From Elusimicrobiota bacterium (GTDB lineage: Bacteria; Ratteibacteria; UBA8468; B48-G9; JAFGKM01), in the NCBI GenBank assembly GCA_012515635.1, contig JAAYXZ010000079.1, forward strand, positions 1 through 20,468: a DNA stretch of 20,468 nucleotides, written 5' to 3'. Below are positions 16,086 through 20,468 of the stretch, in pieces. The notes under the pieces were generated by a model, which was not told where the DNA came from, searched no databases, and saw only the letters and a program-made list of their open reading frames with translations. Within the stretch, counting starts at the first letter, position 1; each line of letters begins with the position of its first letter. A program made the position numbers and the translations under genes.

Positions 16086-16115
16086 TTGCCTGTCCGCCGT
16101 AAAGGGATGTATAAT
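16086..16115 (+). promoter_or_regulatory. Promoter for the ATP-cone/YchF-like pair
   Basis: A perfect -10 TATAAT (16110-16115) lies 18 bp after TTGCCT (16086-16091, four of six -35 bases). The start would be near 16122, leaving a leader of about 19 nt with AAGGGA (16126-16131) 9 nt before the ATG at 16141. Confidence 0.65.
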
Positions 16116-16140
16116 AAAAACAACTAAGGGAACAACACAA

Positions 16141-17610
16141 ATGAAAGAAAAAAGGATAATACAGGTAAGAAAAAGAGACGGAAGAATCGTCTCTTTTGAT
16201 AAACAGAAGATAACGGATGCCATATTCAAGGCGGCTCAGAGCGTTGGCGGACAGGACAGGTATCTTGCGGAAGACCTTGCGGAGGTTGTAAGGATGTATC
16301 TTGAAAAAGAGTATAAGGGGGATATCCCTTCAGTTGAAGAGATACAGGATATCGTTGAGCGGATATTGATAAAAACAGGGCATGCAAGGACAGCCAAGTC
16401 ATATATCCTCTACCGCCAGAAGCGCGCGCGGGCAAGACAGATAAGAGAGGGCTTTCATCCCGAGACCCTCGCAGAAAAAGAGTCTTCCCAAAGAGGCCTG
16501 TCTTTATCTGTCAGGAGAAGCGATGACAAGATAGGCATCTGGGACAAAGACGCTATCATTGAAGCGCTGATAAGGGAGACGGATGTCTCGCAAAACATCG
16601 CAGAACTTATAGTTGCGGAGGTTGAGGAGGATGTGGTTGCTTCAAAGATACAAGACCTCACATCTTCAATGATAAGAGAACTGGTTAATACAAAACTTAT
16701 CCTCTACGGATTTGAAGAGGGGCGCCTCAAACACTCAAGAATAGGACTTCCTTTTTACGATATATCCTCCATATTCAGCAGTTTTGACGGCACCCCCGAC
16801 AAACTATCCGCATATTTAGGAAGGAGAATGAAACGGGAATTTGCAATGAACGCCATAATCTCTCAGGTCCTTGTGGAGAAACACCTGAAAGGGGAAATCT
16901 TCATCAACAGCATAGAATCTCTGGACAAAATTTTAGCGGCTTACATCCCCGCGGACACCCTTGAAGAAGCAGATGTTTTGTATAACAAGATAGCCCCTTT
17001 CGTGGAAGGTTGCGTAGTGTTCTCTCTCCCTGACAACGCCATTAAAACCCCCATCGCCAACACAGGTTTTTCTCTGGATATCCCTCTCCGTTTATTGAAC
17101 AGCATACAGGCAGGACCGAACAACCCTTTTAATGTTATAAGGGCGGAGAGCAAAGAGAATATCTCTCAACTTATGGCAACCCGCGGAGCAGGGAACCTGT
17201 CTTTGGCTATCTACCCTAAGAACCCTCTCCCTCTCTTTGTCCTGACCCGGGTCACCCTCAACCTTTCCGTGATAACCGCTTATGCCGTGCAGGAAGACCG
17301 CTCCCCTGTCCAAAGATTACACGAGATACTTGATGTTCTGGACGGCCTGCTTGTCGCTCAGAACACACTGATACACAGCACCCCGTATGCAAAGAAAACC
17401 CTCTCTGTCTTTCCCGCATATAACACCACCTTGGAGATAGAATATACCGAAACCAAGAACAACGACTGGTTCTCCGTAACGGACCTTGTATCAGCCGTCC
17501 TCTCCCGCTCCCTCTCCGTTTTTATGAGAAACCCGTCGGACTCTCTTCAGGAGGTTGCAGGCAAACGCCTTGAACAAGAGAGTATAACAGTGAGGATATC
17601 AAATGCCTAA
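16141..17610 (+). CDS. Double ATP-cone protein related to NrdD, without catalytic core
   Basis: This 489-residue protein starts with a clear ATP-cone (about 4-95: VRKRDGRIVSFDKQKI, then IPSVEEIQDIVERIL and a closing SYILYRQKRA). ATP-cones bind ATP/dATP and regulate ribonucleotide reductases or act in NrdR. A second, more divergent cone-like unit follows (about 120-205, with IWDKDAIIEALIRET and SSMIRELVN). Residues 225-260 (MKREFAMNAI, then VEKHLKGEIFIN) resemble the first part of the anaerobic reductase NrdD. The glycyl-radical motif and the Cys4 zinc site are missing, and the only cysteine is C291, so reductase activity is not expected. NrdD is usually about 600-700 residues or more. ATG 16141 is chosen over the longer reading from 15967 because the cone starts there and a ribosome-binding site precedes it. 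The end overlaps the next gene by 8 bp. A nucleotide-sensing regulator is my inference. Confidence 0.8.
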   Translation: MKEKRIIQVRKRDGRIVSFDKQKITDAIFKAAQSVGGQDRYLAEDLAEVVRMYLEKEYKGDIPSVEEIQDIVERILIKTGHARTAKSYILYRQKRARARQIREGFHPETLAEKESSQRGLSLSVRRSDDKIGIWDKDAIIEALIRETDVSQNIAELIVAEVEEDVVASKIQDLTSSMIRELVNTKLILYGFEEGRLKHSRIGLPFYDISSIFSSFDGTPDKLSAYLGRRMKREFAMNAIISQVLVEKHLKGEIFINSIESLDKILAAYIPADTLEEADVLYNKIAPFVEGCVVFSLPDNAIKTPIANTGFSLDIPLRLLNSIQAGPNNPFNVIRAESKENISQLMATRGAGNLSLAIYPKNPLPLFVLTRVTLNLSVITAYAVQEDRSPVQRLHEILDVLDGLLVAQNTLIHSTPYAKKTLSVFPAYNTTLEIEYTETKNNDWFSVTDLVSAVLSRSLSVFMRNPSDSLQEVAGKRLEQESITVRISNA

Positions 17611-18514
17611 AATTGTATTGTTCGGTTATTCCGGTAGCGGCAAGACCGCTCTTTTTTATGCTCTTACAGGGCGAAAAGAAGAGACCTACGACCCTTTCGC
17701 CCCAAAAACGGGCAAGGGAAGATATAAAGACACAACCATAGACACTCTTGCAGAGATACATCAAGCAAAGAAACAGGTATATCCCGAATTAGACATCTTT
17801 TACTTCAAGGGCTTCCCCGCTGCCAGCGGTTTCCCCGCGCGCTTTTTTGATGTCTTCTTTGAGATGGATATGATTCTGTGTGTCGTGAACAACTTTGACG
17901 AGGTCTCTGACCCGCAGAAAGACGCATCATCTCTCCTTATGGAACTTATCCTTTACGATACAGAGAAGATACAGGCATTGCTGAAAAAACAGGAAGAAGG
18001 CGCCGCCGCTATTACCAGCCAGCAGGCGGAGATATTAGCAAGGGCTCTTCGCCTATTGGACGAGGAGCGCCTTTTAAACGAACTGCCCGATACTGACAAA
18101 ACGGCGATTTACGGAATACAATTACTCACCGTAAAAAAGATATTTTTCTATGCAAGAGGAGACCGCCGGTCCTTTGCCTTTCCTGCCGGTATCCCGTACC
18201 TTATGCAAAAAGAGACGGACAATGCCCTCTTCTTTCCCGCTGTATTGAAAGCGCTCTCTTATATCACTTTCTATACGGTAAAAGGGGGGATTGCGCAAGG
18301 ATGGGTTATCCCCGCAGGTTGCGCCGCAAAGCAGGCGGCAGGCAGGATACACAAGGACATAGAAAAAGGCTTTATCAAGGCAGTGGCGATACCTGCAAAG
18401 ACACTCTTTGAGATTGGTTCCTGGCAGGCGGCAAAACACAGCGGCGCTTTAAAGACCTTGGGGCAACACTCGCTTATCTCCGACGGCGATGTTGTTGAGT
18501 TTTATTTTCGCTGA
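17603..18514 (+). CDS. Divergent YchF/Obg-family protein with TGS-like C-terminal domain
   Basis: This 303-residue protein is shorter than YchF (about 363). The P-loop GYSGSGKT (8-15) is intact. The middle still follows YchF: DTLAEIHQAKKQVYPELDI matches the LAEI..PKK.VPATIEF stretch, and MELILYDTEKIQALLKK matches the ELILaDlE helix. The C-terminal part (about 218-303: VIPAGCAAKQAAGRIHKDIE, then ISDGDVVEFYF) is clearly the YchF TGS domain. However, the switch II DIAGL motif has become FYFKGFP, and the base-recognition NxxE segment reads YARGD. It may bind a nucleotide without normal hydrolysis. Its ATG overlaps the stop of the ATP-cone gene (ATGCCTAA), with GAGG upstream, so the two are co-translated. 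It is probably a paralogue, not the housekeeping ychF. Confidence 0.78.
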   Translation: MPKIVLFGYSGSGKTALFYALTGRKEETYDPFAPKTGKGRYKDTTIDTLAEIHQAKKQVYPELDIFYFKGFPAASGFPARFFDVFFEMDMILCVVNNFDEVSDPQKDASSLLMELILYDTEKIQALLKKQEEGAAAITSQQAEILARALRLLDEERLLNELPDTDKTAIYGIQLLTVKKIFFYARGDRRSFAFPAGIPYLMQKETDNALFFPAVLKALSYITFYTVKGGIAQGWVIPAGCAAKQAAGRIHKDIEKGFIKAVAIPAKTLFEIGSWQAAKHSGALKTLGQHSLISDGDVVEFYFR

Positions 18515-18557
18515 TACCGATACTCTGTTGATTGAAACAAGGCAGAAGACAGGACGC

Positions 18558-19376
18558 CTACTTAAGGATTATCCCCGCATAACCGACAACCTTCGCATAG
18601 TTCCTGCTTGCCTCTCCGCTGGTGGTGTATCTGACAAGTTCCCCTCCCTCCGCTCCCATAAGTTTTGCGGCAATCATTGCCGTTATAATGGGCCCGTATC
18701 CGCAGAGGGATACATCTTTTTCCGTTATCCTGTCTATCAATCCGTTCTCGTCAAGAGCCAGAATCGCATCTATGATATACAGGTCTTTCTCTTCCGCTGC
18801 GGACTGCTCTTCATAGTGAGTCAAATCCGAACTCGCCACAATAAGCGGTCTTTCCGCCCCTTTTGTCTCCGTTAGCGCCTCCGCCAGCGCCTCTCCTATA
18901 TCCTGCCACGCAGGGTCATCCAGATAACCGGATAGGGTTATAGGCACAATCTTCGCATCTTTATTGAGAAACTGGATAAAAGGAACCTGAACCTCTAATG
19001 AATGTTCGCGGGCATGAGCAACGGCATCTCTTTCAAGATACCTGCTCTTTTTAACAAGAGCATCTGCCAATACTGTGTCCACCTCCGCCTCTCCCAGAGG
19101 CGTGAACCACAAACTATGCCCGTCCACAGCATACGGCTCTCCGTATCCTGTATGGTTCGGTCCTATCAGAACAACAGTATCAGGGATAACCACCCTGCTG
19201 AAGACCGCGCCTGCAACACCCCCTGAATAGAGATATCCCGCATGGGGCGCTATTATGGCGCTTGCCTGCGATGGCTCCGCCAACCCGTCTATAAAACCTT
19301 CCAATGCCCTTAACAGAGCGCCCTTCTCTGACGGATAAAAATACCCTGCTACCGCGGGCTTCCTTATCTTTTCCAT
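18558..19376 (-). CDS. amrB: MEMO family protein (AmmeMemoRadiSam system protein B)
   Basis: This 272-residue protein is full length for the MEMO family, related to class III extradiol dioxygenases. The metal-site residues seen in human MEMO1 are all present: H45 (APHAGYLYSGG), H75 (GPNHTGYG), H187 (SSDLTHYE) and C225 (SLCGYGP). In bacteria it often accompanies an AMMECR1-domain protein and a radical SAM enzyme (AmrA/AmrS), proposed to act in an unknown RNA or protein modification. Neither partner is in this window. The start at ATG 19376 fits the family opening KIRKPAVAGYFYP; a longer in-frame reading upstream runs through a dispersed repeat and is rejected. No clear Shine-Dalgarno sequence was seen. 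It converges on the YchF-like gene with a 43-bp gap that lacks a recognisable terminator. Confidence 0.92.
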   Translation of the reverse strand: MEKIRKPAVAGYFYPSEKGALLRALEGFIDGLAEPSQASAIIAPHAGYLYSGGVAGAVFSRVVIPDTVVLIGPNHTGYGEPYAVDGHSLWFTPLGEAEVDTVLADALVKKSRYLERDAVAHAREHSLEVQVPFIQFLNKDAKIVPITLSGYLDDPAWQDIGEALAEALTETKGAERPLIVASSDLTHYEEQSAAEEKDLYIIDAILALDENGLIDRITEKDVSLCGYGPIITAMIAAKLMGAEGGELVRYTTSGEASRNYAKVVGYAGIILK

Positions 19377-19433
19377 ATAGTTTAATGATACAGGAGAGCG
19401 ACAGGTTTTGTCAAGAACCCCTGTTCGCCTGAC

Positions 19434-19476
19434 ACCCCGATAAAAATCTCCCCTATCCCCTCGTTTTGATAAAGGA
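19434..19476. repeat. Dispersed repeat of the CCCC-AAAATC-CCCCT type
   Basis: A C-rich segment (ACCCCGATAAAAATCTCCCC, then TATCCCCTC and TTTTGATAAAGGA) matches the general form of a short repeat widespread between genes in environmental bacteria. On the reverse strand it is read as the typical SPLSKRGDRGDF spurious peptide. Its right end touches the -35 of the pilin promoter. Boundaries are approximate. Confidence 0.5.
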
Positions 19477-19477
19477 C

Positions 19478-19506
19478 TTGACAAAAATAAAGATGTATGA
19501 TATAAA
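19478..19506 (+). promoter_or_regulatory. Near-consensus extended promoter for the pseudopilin genes
   Basis: A perfect -35 TTGACA (19478-19483), 17-bp spacer, and -10 TATAAA (19501-19506) preceded by TGA, giving an extended -10. This is the strongest-looking promoter in the window. Transcription would start near 19513, giving a leader of about 60 nt. Confidence 0.85.
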
Positions 19507-19518
19507 TAGAAACATACA

Positions 19519-19540
19519 GCGGAAAGCATCTGTTTTCCGC
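19519..19540 (+). promoter_or_regulatory. Hairpin at the 5' end of the pilin mRNA leader
   Basis: GCGGAAA (19519-19525) pairs with TTTCCGC (19534-19540) across an 8-nt loop, a 7-bp perfect stem beginning about 6 nt from the predicted transcript start. It has no T-run, so it is not a terminator. Hairpins placed like this can protect abundant mRNAs from decay; that role is inferred. Confidence 0.55.
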
Positions 19541-19555
19541 CGTGACAACACAAAG

Positions 19556-19566
19556 AAAGGAGGTGA
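19556..19566 (+). promoter_or_regulatory. Extended Shine-Dalgarno sequence of pseudopilin 1
   Basis: AAAGGAGGTGA is complementary over 11 nt to the standard 3' end of bacterial 16S rRNA, with 9 nt between GGAGG and the ATG. The same 15 nt (with GAAA following) recurs before the second pilin. Confidence 0.85.
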
Positions 19567-19572
19567 GAAAAT

Positions 19573-20322
19573 ATGAGAAAGAAAGGATTTACGTTGATAG
19601 AGTTGTTAGTGGTTATCGCGATTATCGCGATATTAGCGGCGCTATTGTTGCCGGCACTGGCAAAAGCGAGAGAACAGGCGAGAAGAGGCGTGTGCGCATC
19701 CAACCTGAAACAAATCGGGCTGGCGTTGCATATGTACGCGCAAGATAACGCCGAATGGTTCCCTCTGCACGTAGACCCGTGGAATGATGCGGACCATGGC
19801 AACGTCGTGTCTTTTGACATGGGCATGGCCAATACTCTTGAAATATCCCCGATGGCCTCTTTTAACCTGCTTACAGGTTTCCAGAGAAACGCTGACGGGG
19901 TGTTGAGAGGACCGGAGTATATCAACTCTCCGAAGGTCTTCCTCTGTCCGAGCGGAACACAGCAAGTTCATCCGACTAAACCAGGAGTATTGACAGAATC
20001 ATACTGTTCCTATGCATACGGAGTGGGTATGAACGAAGCGTCACCCGGAGATTGGGTTATCGTGGCTGACAAGAAGTCGAACAACGGCAACCCTAACGAG
20101 TCATTTGCGGGGTACAACAACGACAGACGGCTAAGACCAGCAATGTGTAACCACGGAACCGACGGAGTGAACATGCTGCGCGTCAGAGGCCATGTAACAT
20201 GGACAAAAGCAACATACAAAGGCGCGTATTATGAGTTCGACGACGAAGGTAACAACATATGGTATGAACACCCTTCAGCGCCGCGTCTAATGGGAAAAGA
20301 CTGGTTGTATATCGATTGGTAA
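19573..20322 (+). CDS. Type IV pilin-like pseudopilin (type II secretion style)
   Basis: The 249-residue protein starts with a short basic leader MRKKG, cleaved by prepilin peptidase before FTLIE. Glu5 of the mature protein is present, followed by a hydrophobic helix to about residue 30. The region after it (CASNLKQIGLALHMYAQDN) and the later KVFLCPSG are typical of the large pseudopilin families of Lentisphaerae, Planctomycetes and Omnitrophota. Near the C terminus, CNHGTDGVNMLRVRGHVTW resembles the H-X9-DG signature, but with ten spacer residues and Arg in place of Asp. The product should be a membrane-anchored extracytoplasmic protein; its assembly partners are not here. A strong promoter, leader hairpin and extended Shine-Dalgarno sequence suggest high expression. 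A second pilin follows 44 bp later. Confidence 0.92.
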   Translation: MRKKGFTLIELLVVIAIIAILAALLLPALAKAREQARRGVCASNLKQIGLALHMYAQDNAEWFPLHVDPWNDADHGNVVSFDMGMANTLEISPMASFNLLTGFQRNADGVLRGPEYINSPKVFLCPSGTQQVHPTKPGVLTESYCSYAYGVGMNEASPGDWVIVADKKSNNGNPNESFAGYNNDRRLRPAMCNHGTDGVNMLRVRGHVTWTKATYKGAYYEFDDEGNNIWYEHPSAPRLMGKDWLYIDW

Positions 20323-20349
20323 GAAGGATATCGGACAAGAGTTTTTTGT

Positions 20350-20360
20350 AAAGGAGGTGA
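20350..20360 (+). promoter_or_regulatory. Extended Shine-Dalgarno sequence of pseudopilin 2
   Basis: AAAGGAGGTGA lies at the same spacing as before pilin 1 (9 nt from GGAGG to the ATG). No promoter or terminator is visible between the two genes, so they are probably cotranscribed. Confidence 0.8.
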
Positions 20361-20366
20361 GAAAGA

Positions 20367-20468
20367 ATGAGAAAAAAAGCAGGGTTCACCCTGATAGAAC
20401 TATTGGTAGTTATCGCCATCATAGCAATTCTTGCGGCGATGTTGCTACCGGCTTTGGCAAGAGCGAGA
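20367..20468 (+). CDS. Second pseudopilin, 5' part only
   Basis: The window ends after 34 codons. The visible part is a leader MRKKAG, a prepilin cleavage site before FTLIELL, Glu5 and the complete hydrophobic N-terminal helix ending LLPALARAR. It is nearly identical to the N terminus of the upstream pilin at protein level, with many synonymous differences in DNA, so this is an older duplication or a diverged paralogue. The C-terminal domain cannot be judged. Confidence 0.87.
   Translation, partial: MRKKAGFTLIELLVVIAIIAILAAMLLPALARAR

Noticed and set aside
15967..16140. N-terminal extension of the ATP-cone protein
   Set aside because: The added 58 residues have no family similarity and would cover the promoters of both divergent genes.
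15953..16140. Replication origin in the divergent spacer by tRNA-Phe
   Set aside because: Genes diverge here, which fits fork direction, but I found no DnaA-box-like sites. The boxes lie at the dnaA start instead.
19377..19925. N-terminal extension of the MEMO gene by about 183 residues
   Set aside because: The extension reads antisense through the pilin gene, its promoter and a dispersed repeat. Family homology starts at 19376.

Overview
The window is 20.5 kb of dense bacterial chromosome, almost all of it housekeeping genes. The likely host is an uncultivated bacterium of the Omnitrophota/Lentisphaerae/PVC type. This rests on adjacent type IV-like pseudopilins with an N-terminal FTLIELL helix and a degenerate H-X9-DG-like tail, a greatly enlarged SecA, and two families of short dispersed repeats. 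It is a judgement from protein style and is not proven. No CRISPR array, insertion sequence, phage gene or rRNA was seen.

Layout. (1) 1-4218, plus strand: thrS, infC, rpmI, rplT and a membrane GAF-GGDEF protein. infC starts at an AUC codon and has its own sigma70-type promoter overlapping the thrS stop codon. (2) 4208-15621, minus strand, read right to left: secA, dnaA, dnaN, dciA, dapA, accD, folC, pyrC and a small coiled-coil protein. Gaps are mostly short or overlapping, so this looks like a long expression unit joining protein export, replication initiation and precursor biosynthesis. recF is absent from the usual dnaN-recF-dciA order. Four DnaA-box-like 9-mers in one orientation, spaced exactly 11 bp, cross the secA/dnaA junction. 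(3) 15881-15952, minus strand: tRNA-Phe(GAA) with its own promoter and an unusual C at position 55. (4) 16141-18514, plus strand: an overlapping pair, a double ATP-cone NrdD-like protein with no catalytic core and a YchF/Obg-like protein with eroded GTPase motifs. (5) 18558-19376, minus strand: a MEMO (AmmeMemoRadiSam B) protein. (6) 19573-end, plus strand: two pseudopilins in a row, the second cut by the window end. They share an 11-nt Shine-Dalgarno sequence, and the first has a near-consensus extended -10 promoter.

The most unusual items are the SecA insertion of roughly 325 residues in the NBD2 variable region, the 11-bp-phased DnaA-box ladder, the AUC start of infC, and the coupled pair of apparently non-enzymatic nucleotide-binding proteins (NrdD-like and YchF-like). 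The last pair is the best candidate for an undescribed system. All domain calls were made by eye from translated sequence; no database search was run.
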